Part shown: positions 1 to 6,821 of the stretch, piece after piece
How the letters are laid out: each line of letters begins with the position of its first letter
How positions within the stretch are numbered: the stretch's first letter is position 1
DNA from: Deltaproteobacteria bacterium
GTDB lineage: Bacteria; Desulfobacterota; DSM-4660; Desulfatiglandales; HGW-15
NCBI GenBank assembly: GCA_021737245.1
Contig: JAIPEI010000041.1
Location: 1 to 15,108, forward strand
Reading direction: 5' to 3'
Length of the DNA stretch: 15,108 nucleotides
The notes under the pieces: model-generated
Told to the model about the DNA's origin: nothing
The model's database searches: none
Seen by the model: the letters and a program-made list of their open reading frames with translations, nothing else
Made by a program: the position numbers and the translations under genes

Positions 1-74
1 GTCTTGAATTTTGACGTTTTCGTCCCTCATGGCTGCCGAGGATCAGGCATCAGGAAAACGTCAAAATTCAAGAC
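1..74. repeat. Perfect 21-bp inverted repeat (hairpin) at the window edge
   Basis: Bases 1-21 (GTCTTGAATTTTGACGTTTTC without its last base as written here) are the exact reverse complement of 54-74, separated by 32 bases. The right arm continues into ACCTGACCCC. The arms could form a 21-bp cruciform or RNA hairpin. From memory, similar TCAAAATTCAAGACCTGACCCC-like strings flank REP-associated tyrosine transposases (IS200-like Y1) in deltaproteobacteria, so this may be the edge of such an element lying mostly outside the window. That link is inference; the repeat itself is plain in the sequence. Confidence 0.9.
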
Positions 75-176
75 CTGACCCCATTTTCTATACTCCCCCA
101 ACACGTGCTATTTCCGCACAGGTCGGCATCCTCCTTCGGGCGCCCCCAATTACCGAGTCTTCTCGAACGCCCCTAG

Positions 177-341
177 GCTTCGCATGTGTGGCTATACATC
201 GCTCGGGCTGACGGGATTGAGGAGGTTGGTGGTATCCTCGTGGATCATGTACAGGCATGGGACAATCACCTGGAGATGGCGAAGATGATGCCGGAGCCCA
301 TGGAGACTGCCATGGGTAAGAGATTGGCGGCTTTGGCTTGA
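177..341 (+). pseudogene. Protein-like C-terminal fragment without a start
   Basis: This frame is open from just after a TAG at 174-176 to a TGA at 339-341. It reads as plausible protein (…GIEEVGGILVDHVQAW… ending MGKRLAALA). There is no well-placed start or ribosome site, and the frame upstream is closed. The amphipathic, Ala/Met/Glu-rich reading suggests the tail of a decayed gene rather than random DNA. I do not recognise the family. Chance openness over 55 codons is possible, so confidence is low. The rest of 1-467 holds the inverted repeat and, from 342 to 467, only leader sequence for the next gene. Confidence 0.25.
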
Positions 342-467
342 CGCACCAGTTCCTGTCGCCTATTTTTTTGGTATGGGCTCACGATATTGTCCTTACGGAT
401 CACCGGGCAAATAAACTCAAACAAAACGGGAGCATAAAGGCGCTCCCAGTCCACAAGGAGCAAAGGC

Positions 468-1304
468 GTGAATTCCACCAAGCTCAAACCCCTTCAGTCT
501 CTGCTGGATCGTCTCGGGCTCGATGAGATCCCCATGGGTGTTTTCTACACGGATACAAAGCCCTCCGAGGCCCTCACCCCAAAGCCCAACGATCTCCCCA
601 CCCGTGACAAGGAGATGCAGAACGCCATCAACTGGGAGAACGTATTCGGCAACTTTTCCTGCGTCATCGGCCATATCTGGAGGGCACGAAAGAAAAAGGT
701 CCCGGCCGTCTTTGATGCAGAACACTTCGGATGCCCGGGAGGGGCGTTCTGGCTGGGTTTTATGAAACCCCAGACGGAAACCATCGTCCACTACGTCTCA
801 TCCGGCGTTCCCGGCCAGATGGAGGGGGAGCGCTACTGCGAGTCTCCCGATGAAATGCGCCGGATCTTTCAGGAGATCGATCCGCCCGAAGCCCGGGGGA
901 CATACTGCGTGGTGAAGTCCCTGGATCTGTTCACGGAGGACGAGACCCCGGACGTGGTGGCGTTCTTTGCACGGCCCGAGTCCCTGAGCGGCCTCCACCA
1001 GCTGGCGTCCTTTGTGACAAACGACGTCCAAGTGGTGACCTCACCCTGGGGGGCGGCCTGCACGGGTCTTGTCACCTGGCCCTACAAGTACCTGAACGAG
1101 GGGCGGAACAACGCAGTGGTGGGGGGCTGGGACCCGTCGGCGCGGAAATTCTTCAAGACCGATGAGCTATCCTTTGCCGTACCCTTCGGGATGTTCCGGA
1201 AGATGCTCGACTGCGCGGATGCATCTTTCCTCACCACCCCCACCTGGGGGCTGGTGAAAAAGAAGATCGCCAGAAGCAGGAAGGCGTGGGGGGAAGCGGA
1301 GTAA
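468..1304 (+). CDS. DUF169 family protein
   Basis: This 278-residue protein matches my memory of DUF169 (COG2043), a family common in archaea and anaerobic bacteria with no firmly assigned function. The GTG start is supported by AAGGAG seven bases upstream. Diagnostic stretches are FGCPGGAFWLGF (Cys89), SPWGAACTGLV (Cys198) and a late DELSFAVPFGMFRKM segment (233-246). Further cysteines are at 65, 124, 147 and 249. No signal peptide or membrane segment is visible, so it is probably cytoplasmic. It stands alone between long gaps and next to gene debris. The conserved glycine/cysteine loops suggest a cofactor or metal site, but this is inference. Family assignment is fairly sure; function is unknown. 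Confidence 0.8.
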   Translation: MNSTKLKPLQSLLDRLGLDEIPMGVFYTDTKPSEALTPKPNDLPTRDKEMQNAINWENVFGNFSCVIGHIWRARKKKVPAVFDAEHFGCPGGAFWLGFMKPQTETIVHYVSSGVPGQMEGERYCESPDEMRRIFQEIDPPEARGTYCVVKSLDLFTEDETPDVVAFFARPESLSGLHQLASFVTNDVQVVTSPWGAACTGLVTWPYKYLNEGRNNAVVGGWDPSARKFFKTDELSFAVPFGMFRKMLDCADASFLTTPTWGLVKKKIARSRKAWGEAE

Positions 1305-1427
1305 TGGGTTTTGGGTATTTGCAGCTTATCATGCTCATTCAGCGGGGTCCCGAATAGCGTTTATTCCAGAGCAATTATTGAGGCTTCAGGAATACCAAAC
1401 AACCCTACTACTCAAAAAATGTACCAG

Positions 1428-1541
1428 GTGGATTACTTGCCTGCCCCCATACGCCATAGGGCCATCTGTTTCTTGGCATTCATCGAAAATCCGGACGTGA
1501 TCCGAAAGATCCTCGGTGGCACGCCCAAGAAATCCTCTTGA
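1428..1541 (+). pseudogene. Probable IS91-type transposase C-terminal remnant
   Basis: The end of an open frame reads AICFLAFIENPDVIRKILGG (about 1461-1520) before a TGA at 1539-1541. This resembles the C-terminal tail typical of IS91-family (Y2 rolling-circle) transposases in deltaproteobacteria (R-M-R-hydrophobic-AFI-E-P-x-VI-x-KIL-x-HLG). No catalytic tyrosines or zinc-binding N-terminus are visible upstream, so at most the last 30-40 codons survive. The gap 1305-1794 otherwise holds nothing I can support apart from the ribosome site of the next gene. The resemblance is from memory over a short segment. Confidence 0.4.
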
Positions 1542-1794
1542 CCAATCAACCGCCACAACCCAAATCCGGATTGACAGGTATTGGGCCGAGCGATAAAATA
1601 ATGATCTTTCCGCCGTAGAATTCCATTCTCCCTCCTGATCATATCGATTTTTCCCATTTCCACATCTCCCGATCTACTTCCCTTTCTGCAGGAATCGTCC
1701 GGATATCCTGTTTTCTCGTTGGCACATCTTCGTGGTGCAGGCGTCCTAGTGGGTCCCCGTTTTCCCCTTCACCCCTTGACCCCAGGAGGAGACC

Positions 1795-2805
1795 ATGAAT
1801 CCCGAAACCATGCCCCCTCACGCTCGGCTCATGCAATTCATCGTGGGCCGTTGGATCAGCAAACCCCTTTACATCGCAGCAGAGCTCGGCATCGCCGACC
1901 TGCTTTCCCAAGGGCCAGAAACCATTGAGGGCCTCGCGGAGCGAACCGGCGCACACGCTCCTTTTCTCTATCGGATTCTGCGGGCCCTTGCCGCCGTGGA
2001 GATCTTTGCCGAAGACGAGGCTGGTCGTTTCACCATGACGCCCATGGCAGAGTGCCTTAGAAGCGGGTCCATGCGGTCCATGGCCCGGATGTTCAACGCG
2101 GAGTGGAACGATCTCGCCTGGATACAATTGATGGAGTGCGTTCGGACCGGCAAGACCCCTTTTGAGGAGGCCCACGGCATGCCCTTTTTCGCCTGGCTCG
2201 AACAAAATCTCGAAGCTGCGGATCTTGTGAACGAAGCGAATGCGATCAAGGCGGCCGCCAGTCACCGAGTCTTGTTGGAGGTCTTTGACTTCGAAGGAAT
2301 CCGCTCGCTGATCGACGTGGGCGGAGGGACTGGCGCACTCCTCATGGAAGTGCTTGAGGCCCATCCCGAGATGGAAGGAGTGGTGGCGGACCTCGCTTCC
2401 GTGATCGCTAAAACCGAGAAAGCGATTCGCGAAAGGGGGCTGGAGGATCGGTGCCGGGCGGTGGCGTGTGATTTTTTTCAGACGATCCCGTCCGGTAGCG
2501 ATGCCTGTATGCTCTCGCACGTGCTCCACGATTGGCCGGACGACCAATGCGCGGCCATCCTGGCCAGCTGCAGGCGGGCCTTGGAGAAGGGCAGCAAGCT
2601 GCTGGTGGTGGTGGAGATGATCGTCCCTCCGGGAAACGCCTTTTCAGTGGCCAAGCTACTGGACATGGAGATGATGGTGGTGACGGGGGGTTGTGAGCGC
2701 ACCGAGGAGGAGTACCGGACGCTTATGACAGGGGCCGGGTTCCATCTTTGCAGAGTGATATCGACTTCCGAGAGCGTCTCTGTCCTCGTGGCGGAGCGCG
2801 GCTGA
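1795..2805 (+). CDS. Family 2 (plant-type) O-methyltransferase, SAM-dependent
   Basis: This 336-residue methyltransferase has the two-part fold of caffeate/hydroxyindole O-methyltransferases. An N-terminal winged-helix dimerisation region (about 10-110, with LYIAAELGIADLL and PFLYRILRAL) precedes a Rossmann SAM-binding domain. Motif I is DVGGGTG (174-180). SHVLHDWPDDQC (241-252) carries the His-Asp pair placed like the catalytic base of the family, and GGCERTEEEY (298-307) is the usual late motif. AGGAGGA lies four bases before the ATG. It probably methylates a hydroxyl or similar group on a small aromatic or polyketide-like molecule; the substrate cannot be read from sequence. It has no close operon partner: about 490 bases separate it from the gene on either side. 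Family call is confident. Confidence 0.88.
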   Translation: MNPETMPPHARLMQFIVGRWISKPLYIAAELGIADLLSQGPETIEGLAERTGAHAPFLYRILRALAAVEIFAEDEAGRFTMTPMAECLRSGSMRSMARMFNAEWNDLAWIQLMECVRTGKTPFEEAHGMPFFAWLEQNLEAADLVNEANAIKAAASHRVLLEVFDFEGIRSLIDVGGGTGALLMEVLEAHPEMEGVVADLASVIAKTEKAIRERGLEDRCRAVACDFFQTIPSGSDACMLSHVLHDWPDDQCAAILASCRRALEKGSKLLVVVEMIVPPGNAFSVAKLLDMEMMVVTGGCERTEEEYRTLMTGAGFHLCRVISTSESVSVLVAERG

Positions 2806-3220
2806 AACCCAGGGCACTCTTTGATCATGGACCGCCCCGCTTCGAGCAGCGAGATTGCGCGATATTTCCCTTTCGCCCAGGATCAAGGACCATTGGTAAT
2901 CTGATTCCTTTGAGGAGGTTGATAAACTGACGAAAGATGTTCGACGCCGGACCCAAGCGAGCTCAAAAACAAAAAATCGGGAAAAGAGGTGTTACGTACA
3001 GCGTGGGCATCCTTATCGAAACATTGAACCGAGGCGGGATACAGAATGACAAGGATACCTCGATAATCCCTGCTCCCTGAAAGTTCTTGGGTGGGGGCAA
3101 TGTCAAAAGATGGCCGAACAAAGTCATTTCCCATATCTTTTCGATACACCTACACATCCCTCCCCAAACCGAATCTCATTGCCACTAATCTTGGCCTACC
3201 CTATTGAAAAGGTGTGATTT
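2806..3220. other. Gene-poor stretch, possible decayed or repeated DNA
   Basis: No frame here has a credible start, ribosome site or recognisable domain. Bases about 2930-3160 are lower in GC than the flanking genes. They keep overlapping open frames on the minus strand (about 65 and 89 codons) that look low-complexity and unlike real proteins. The block could be a dispersed intergenic repeat or a decayed insertion; this cannot be decided from one copy. Confidence 0.4.
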
Positions 3221-3263
3221 TGTAGCGCCTGCTACAGCATGTCCACTCGCTCTGAGATATCCT
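3221..3263 (+). promoter_or_regulatory. Crp/Fnr-type palindrome with class II promoter spacing
   Basis: TGTAG-N6-CTACA (3221-3236) is a perfect palindrome with the same half-site length and spacing as the Crp consensus TGTGA-N6-TCACA. Its centre is 3228.5. A -10-like TATCCT at 3258-3263 would place transcription start near 3270, putting the palindrome at -41.5, the classical class II activator position. There is no good -35 hexamer at 3235-3240 (CAGCAT), as expected for an activator-dependent promoter. It lies upstream of the small Cys-rich gene at 3299. A Crp/Fnr regulator is encoded about 1.1 kb downstream, but binding is inference. Confidence 0.4.
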
Positions 3264-3298
3264 TCACTCAACGTCTTCAAGAAAGGAGGTGAAACCCG

Positions 3299-3424
3299 AT
3301 GCCAAAATGCGGGATTTGTGGTGGTGACGCTCCGCGCCAACCTTGCATCACTGAGGAAGGCAAGTGTGACCTCTGTGAACGGGAGGTCAAGCTGGCGGAG
3401 ACCAAAGAGGAGAAGAAAAAGTGA
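3299..3424 (+). CDS. 41-residue Cys-rich mini-protein (putative metal-binding)
   Basis: This short gene has an almost ideal ribosome site: AAAGGAGGTGA at 3282-3292, with the GGAGG core nine bases before the ATG. The 41-residue product has Cys4-x2-Cys7, Cys16 and Cys23-x2-Cys26, the spacing of a small zinc ribbon or metal-binding knuckle. It then has a highly charged Lys/Glu tail ending EEKKK. No signal peptide is present. It precedes the DUF1638 gene by about 280 bases on the same strand and follows the Crp/Fnr-like palindrome. I do not recognise a named family. Ribosome site, cysteine pairs and charged tail together argue for a real gene; function (metal chaperone, redox buffer or RNA/DNA binder) is unknown. 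Confidence 0.6.
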   Translation: MPKCGICGGDAPRQPCITEEGKCDLCEREVKLAETKEEKKK

Positions 3425-3548
3425 ACCCGTAGTGGGCCCCTGAACCCCTCTTCCGAGAAGATCGGTATGTGCATCAGGGGGGCACAGGGGTCCAGCAGAT
3501 CGACTGAGAGGGGACGGCCTTCATCGCTCAGCGTTCCGAAGAACTGGA

Positions 3549-3716
3549 ATGAGAACCGTCGGGCCTGTCATTCCAATCAGTTCCGGAGGTCCGGTGAAGA
3601 ACAGCAACACGGATCGACTCGTCAAAGCGGTGCTGAGGGCCGGCCAGTTGCCCAGTGTCGTAGACCACGTTTCGCGAACGTCGGATACTTGGAGCACAAC
3701 CCGTGAAAAGACATAA
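3549..3716 (+). CDS. Possible 55-residue small ORF overlapping the DUF1638 start
   Basis: The frame from ATG 3549 to TAA 3714-3716 encodes 55 residues, including NTDRLVKAVLRAGQLPSVVD, which reads like a real helix-forming protein. It overlaps the start of the next gene by 14 bases in another frame, an arrangement seen in translational coupling. The ribosome site is poor (only GGAA next to the ATG), the frame is open further upstream without a start, and no family is recognised. It may be a genuine small gene, the tail of a decayed one, or chance. Confidence 0.22.
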   Translation: MRTVGPVIPISSGGPVKNSNTDRLVKAVLRAGQLPSVVDHVSRTSDTWSTTREKT

Positions 3717-4266
3717 GCGACTCATCGCCTGTCGGGTCTTCGAGGACGAGTTTAGAGCGGTGCTGCCTGAGGGCGCCGATTTGGACATCACTTGGATCAG
3801 TGCCGGCCTTCACGCAGATCCCGAAGCGCTTCAACGTGAACTGGACAGGGTCCTATCGGAGTTCGATGGACAGGAGATGGACATCCGCATCCTCTTCGGC
3901 ACCGGTTGTCATCCGGAGATTCATCGCCTGGCGCTTCGCTATGGGGCAAAGACCGCAGGTGTGAAAAACTGTATCGAGGCGTTCTGCGGCGATCGACAGC
4001 CAGAACTCGAAGCCCACCGCACCATGATCATGACGCCCGGGTGGATCCGGGCCTGGCCGCAGGTGATGGAGGCGCAGGGCTGGGACGCATTTGATGTGCG
4101 CATGAACATGGGCCGGTATGACCGGATTCTACTCCTTGATGCGGGCATCAATCCCTTGAGTGACGAGGAATTGATCGAATTCTTTGATTTGGTGCAGATT
4201 CCCGTTGAAGTCGAAATCCTCGACCTAGGACTCTTCCGCGAAACTCTGATCAAGGCACTGGCCTGA
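3703..4266 (+). CDS. DUF1638 family protein
   Basis: The 187-residue product fits DUF1638. Visible family landmarks are an early Cys (10) after a short beta strand, the Gly/Cys loop ILFGTGCHPEI (63-73, Cys69), VKNCIEAFCGD (87-97, Cys90 and Cys95), the TPGW segment (111-114) and a YD pair (139-140). Translation starts at GTG with GGAG (3691-3694) eight bases upstream. From memory, the family is found in methanogens and anaerobic bacteria, often near corrinoid-dependent methyltransferase genes, and has no proven biochemical role. Conserved cysteines and glycine loops suggest metal or corrinoid binding, but no corrinoid methyltransferase is seen here. Neighbours are the Cys-rich mini-protein upstream and a Crp/Fnr regulator 114 bases downstream. 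Confidence 0.75.
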   Translation: MKRHKRLIACRVFEDEFRAVLPEGADLDITWISAGLHADPEALQRELDRVLSEFDGQEMDIRILFGTGCHPEIHRLALRYGAKTAGVKNCIEAFCGDRQPELEAHRTMIMTPGWIRAWPQVMEAQGWDAFDVRMNMGRYDRILLLDAGINPLSDEELIEFFDLVQIPVEVEILDLGLFRETLIKALA

Positions 4267-4380
4267 ACTCCACCACCTTTCTTTGTTTTCATTTGATCTG
4301 CGTTTGTTGCGCCCCTAATATGGACTGGAGTTGTGTCAACCCACTGCCGGTCTTCACCTGCACCAAGAATGAGGGACGAC

Positions 4381-5085
4381 ATGGCGAAAGGATGCCTTTG
4401 CGAGCAAATGGCCGGAGAGGGAGTCGAGGTCTCTCCGGTCTGCCTCGGCCACCTCTGGCTGTTCGAGAACTTGACGGCCGAATCTCTGCAAGCGCTGGTC
4501 CGTGCAGCCGACAGAAAACGCTACGATCGCGGAGATTATGTGTTCATGCAGGGTGAGCCCGCCCACGAGATGTTCCTCATCAAAGCCGGACGTGTCAAAC
4601 TTTCAAAAAATACGGAGGACGGTGCTGAAATCACACTTGATATCCGTAAGGCAGGCGATTTCCTGGGTGAAAACATGCTCAGCGAAGATGTGAACTACCC
4701 CCTTGCGGCCTGGTGCATGGAGGACACACTCATCTGCGGATTCACGAAAGATGGATTTGAACGGTTGGTGTTGGAGCATCCCCAGATCGGTCTTCAGGTG
4801 ATCCGCAACTTGAGCGAGCGGATCAACTGGCTGGCCACCCGCGTGAGTAGCATGTCTTTCACCAACCTCGAGGATCGCCTTTACAGCGTACTTCAACAGG
4901 TAGCCCATGAACACGGCGTACGCGTCGAGGATGGCGTGGAGATCCGGTTCCCGCTGACCCATGAGGAGATCAGTTTCTTGGTGGGCGCGCACCGGGTCAC
5001 AGTGACTCGAGCCCTCAAGGGGCTGAGAGAATCCGGGCGCATTTCACAGAAAGGACGAGCACTTATCGTTACTTCCGAGGTCTGA
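4381..5085 (+). CDS. Crp/Fnr family transcriptional regulator with FNR-like cysteines
   Basis: The cyclic-nucleotide-binding-type beta barrel spans about residues 28-125 (YVFMQGEPAHEMFLIKAGRV, LGEN) and is followed by a dimerisation helix. The C-terminal winged HTH (about 191-229) includes LTHEEISFLVGAHRVTVTRAL. The ATG at 4381 is chosen because GAGGG sits five bases upstream; starts at 4333 (GTG) and 4369 (ATG) have weaker sites. From this start cysteines lie at 5, 7, 21, 112 and 119. TLICGFTKDGFERL aligns by eye with the segment around Cys122 of E. coli FNR, and the N-terminal cysteines precede the barrel as in FNR. The Arg-Ser cAMP-binding pair of Crp is absent (NYPLAAW in that region). 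A redox or oxygen signal is therefore more likely than cAMP. Confidence 0.85.
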   Translation: MAKGCLCEQMAGEGVEVSPVCLGHLWLFENLTAESLQALVRAADRKRYDRGDYVFMQGEPAHEMFLIKAGRVKLSKNTEDGAEITLDIRKAGDFLGENMLSEDVNYPLAAWCMEDTLICGFTKDGFERLVLEHPQIGLQVIRNLSERINWLATRVSSMSFTNLEDRLYSVLQQVAHEHGVRVEDGVEIRFPLTHEEISFLVGAHRVTVTRALKGLRESGRISQKGRALIVTSEV

Positions 5086-5190
5086 TGTAGCGTGTCTCCA
5101 GTTCACTTGCTCCAGATAGCCTTCACTCCGTTGAAGTCAAGATGTGATCGGTAATGGGGTTTTTAGTTCGACAGAGCATCTTTCAAAAGG

Positions 5191-5343
5191 ATGTTTCGGA
5201 TCTGGAATCTGGCTTGCCGAATATGCCTTATCGAAATTATTCCGTTCCCGGTTTCAGAGCCTGAAGAATTGGCGCCATTCCTCCAAATCGTGGAGCTTAC
5301 AGCTGCCAACGCTATCATTGAAATCGCCGGAATTCATGAATAA
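5191..5343 (+). pseudogene. Possible 50-codon gene fragment
   Basis: The frame from ATG 5191 to TAA 5341-5343 ends with a sequence that reads convincingly as protein (SEPEELAPFLQIVELTAANA followed by IIEIAGIHE). There is no properly spaced ribosome site: AAAAGG abuts the ATG. An in-frame TAG lies at 5164-5166. The first half looks unlike protein, so this may be the decayed 3' end of a gene. The family is not recognised. Confidence 0.22.
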
Positions 5344-5486
5344 TGCAAGAATTGTTTAATGCCAGAAAGGATCCATCAGGGGTGAGAAGCCCTTTGGGTT
5401 GGCTTTTAGAGAAGTGTCTTATTCCGATAGGCATAACACGACATGTGAAAACGCTAATGCTGATATACTCATTGTAATTCGATGGG

Positions 5487-5499
5487 ATAACTAGGTTAT
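5487..5499. repeat. Small palindrome ATAAC-TAG-GTTAT upstream of msrB
   Basis: Five-base arms (5487-5491 and 5495-5499) flank a three-base spacer in the AT-rich leader about 105 bases before msrB. It could be a repressor half-site pair, but arms this short also occur by chance. Confidence 0.25.
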
Positions 5500-5604
5500 G
5501 GAACATTTACATAGGCATCTTATATGGACAGAAACAAACCTTTCCACATTTTATGCGGATACATCTAATTATTTATTGTTGGGCCGATTTATAAGGAGAT
5601 ATTC

Positions 5605-6051
5605 ATGAGAAGATACAAGAAATCTGATGCTGCAATCGCCAATCTCACGGCCGAGCAGTACCGTGCAACCCAACAGAACGGCACCGAACGACCGGGGTCA
5701 GGGGAGTATCTTCATAATGTTGTGCCGGGCATCTGTGTGGACATTGTGTCAGGCGAACTGCTGTTCGCTTCGTCGGACAAGTTCGAGTCCGGATGCGGAT
5801 GGCCGAGTTTCACGAAGCCCATCACGCCTGCGAACATCACCGAGCTACGCGATACTCGCCACGGCATGATCCGCACCGAGGTTTGCTCGACCCACGGAGA
5901 CAGCCATCTGGGACATGTTTTCCCGGACGGCCCGAGCGAACGCGGCGGTCTGCGCTATTGCATCAATTCGGCTTCACTGCGTTTCATACACCGCGATAAC
6001 ATGGAGGCCGAGGGCTATGGCGAATATCTCAAGCAAGTGGAGGAAAGGTGA
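5605..6051 (+). CDS. msrB: Peptide-methionine (R)-S-oxide reductase MsrB, zinc-less form
   Basis: MsrB reduces the R epimer of methionine sulfoxide in proteins. The 148-residue product has the catalytic Cys119 in RYCINSASLRF, the resolving Cys64 in GCGWPSF, and DSHLGHVFPDGP (99-110) with the active-site histidines 101 and 104. All four zinc cysteines of the E. coli-type enzyme are missing: the first pair is replaced around PGICVDIVSGELLF, and the second reads VCSTHGD instead of RCAHCD. This is a known natural subtype. AAGGAG six bases before the ATG is a strong ribosome site. Its TGA overlaps the msrA ATG (TGATG), implying translational coupling. No signal peptide is seen, so the enzyme is cytoplasmic. 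Confidence 0.95.
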   Translation: MRRYKKSDAAIANLTAEQYRATQQNGTERPGSGEYLHNVVPGICVDIVSGELLFASSDKFESGCGWPSFTKPITPANITELRDTRHGMIRTEVCSTHGDSHLGHVFPDGPSERGGLRYCINSASLRFIHRDNMEAEGYGEYLKQVEER

Positions 6052-6557
6052 TGGCACATGAACGCGCGGTGTTGGCCGGTGGCTGCTTTTGGGGCATGCA
6101 GGAGCTGATCCGCAAGCTACCGGGTGTCGAAAAAATCCGTGTGGGCTATACGGGCGGTGACGTTCCCAATGCCACCTACCGCAACCATGGTACTCATGCT
6201 GAGGGCATCGAGATCCTTTTTGATCCGGAAAAGATCTCGTACCGCCGCATTCTCGAATACTTCTTCCAAATTCATGATCCGACCACGTTAAACCGACAAG
6301 GAAACGACCGGGGCGCGTCCTACCGCTCAGCGATTTACTACGTCGACGACGAACAGAAGCGGACAGCTCTGGATACGATTGCCGATGTCAATGCATCTGG
6401 TCTCTGGCCAGACAAGGTGGTCACCGAAGTCGCCCCTGTCGGAGATTTCTGGGAGGCAGAACCCGAGCACCAGGATTATCTCCAGCGTTATCCCAACGGC
6501 TATACCTGCCACTATCCCCGCCCAGATTGGGTATTGCCCCATCGCGCCGCGAAATAG
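6051..6557 (+). CDS. msrA: Peptide-methionine (S)-S-oxide reductase MsrA
   Basis: MsrA reduces the S epimer of methionine sulfoxide and so complements MsrB. The 168-residue protein starts MAHERAVLAGGCFWG, with catalytic Cys12 in the signature GCFWG. Further conserved parts are GYTGG (32-36), HDPTTLNRQGNDRGASYRS (75-93) and NGYTCHYPRPDW (149-160), where Cys153 is the likely resolving cysteine. ATG 6051 is preferred over GTG 6048 because it gives the standard one-base TGATG overlap with msrB and AGGAAAGG precedes it. Length is normal for a compact MsrA. With the preceding gene it forms a bicistronic methionine-repair operon, perhaps responding to oxidative or hypochlorite stress. Confidence 0.95.
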   Translation: MAHERAVLAGGCFWGMQELIRKLPGVEKIRVGYTGGDVPNATYRNHGTHAEGIEILFDPEKISYRRILEYFFQIHDPTTLNRQGNDRGASYRSAIYYVDDEQKRTALDTIADVNASGLWPDKVVTEVAPVGDFWEAEPEHQDYLQRYPNGYTCHYPRPDWVLPHRAAK

Positions 6558-6680
6558 GTGGCCCTATGCTTCGGGTATGACTATGACCCCTGTTGATTCC
6601 GTCGCGAAATATGTTTGCATCCTTTTCGCAATGAGCTCAAAGAAGCAATAGTTCTTGCGACTATTGGGATTGCAATCAGC

Positions 6681-6821
6681 ATGACTTTTGTGGCTGGGAT
6701 TCTTTTTTGGCTATTTCCGATTAGAAGAAAAGCGGACCAAAACTCTTCAGGGGCCTCATTATGCCATTATGGCTTACTGCATGTGTTTGGGGATTGGCCA
6801 TCGGTTCAGGGCTCTTCCTAG
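6681..6821 (+). CDS. Possible small membrane ORF overlapping the ZIP gene start
   Basis: The frame from ATG 6681 (or TTG 6615) to TAG 6819-6821 encodes a strong hydrophobic segment (ATIGIAISMTFVAGILFWLF in the longer form) followed by RRK, the usual cytoplasmic anchor of a transmembrane helix. It overlaps the ZIP gene by about 60 bases in another frame. No good ribosome site is present. It may be a small membrane protein, a leader, or a fragment of an older membrane gene. The part overlapping the ZIP gene reads poorly as protein. Confidence 0.22.
   Translation: MTFVAGILFWLFPIRRKADQNSSGASLCHYGLLHVFGDWPSVQGSS

Larger units (their letters stand above)
5086..5604. other. 519-base AT-richer gap upstream of msrB
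   Basis: No credible gene is present apart from the weak 50-codon frame at 5191-5343. The part from about 5345 to 5604 is clearly more AT-rich than surrounding genes and leads into the strong msrB ribosome site, so it probably contains the msr promoter. A weak TTCCAC (5542-5547), 18 bases, TAATTA (5566-5571) pair is the best candidate I see; it is not convincing. No intrinsic terminator for the upstream regulator gene is evident. Confidence 0.4.

Noticed and set aside
428..447. GGGAGC/GCTCCC hairpin before the DUF169 gene
   Set aside because: Only six pairs with no T tract, so it is not a terminator; chance is likely.
1639..2547. 302-codon open frame on the minus strand
   Set aside because: It lies opposite the clear O-methyltransferase gene, has no motif and is rich in His/Gly/Arg as expected of a GC-rich antisense shadow.
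6567..6580. 14-base string TGCTTCGGGTATGA repeated at 7237-7250
   Set aside because: Similarity does not extend beyond the 14 bases; one such match is expected by chance in a window this size.
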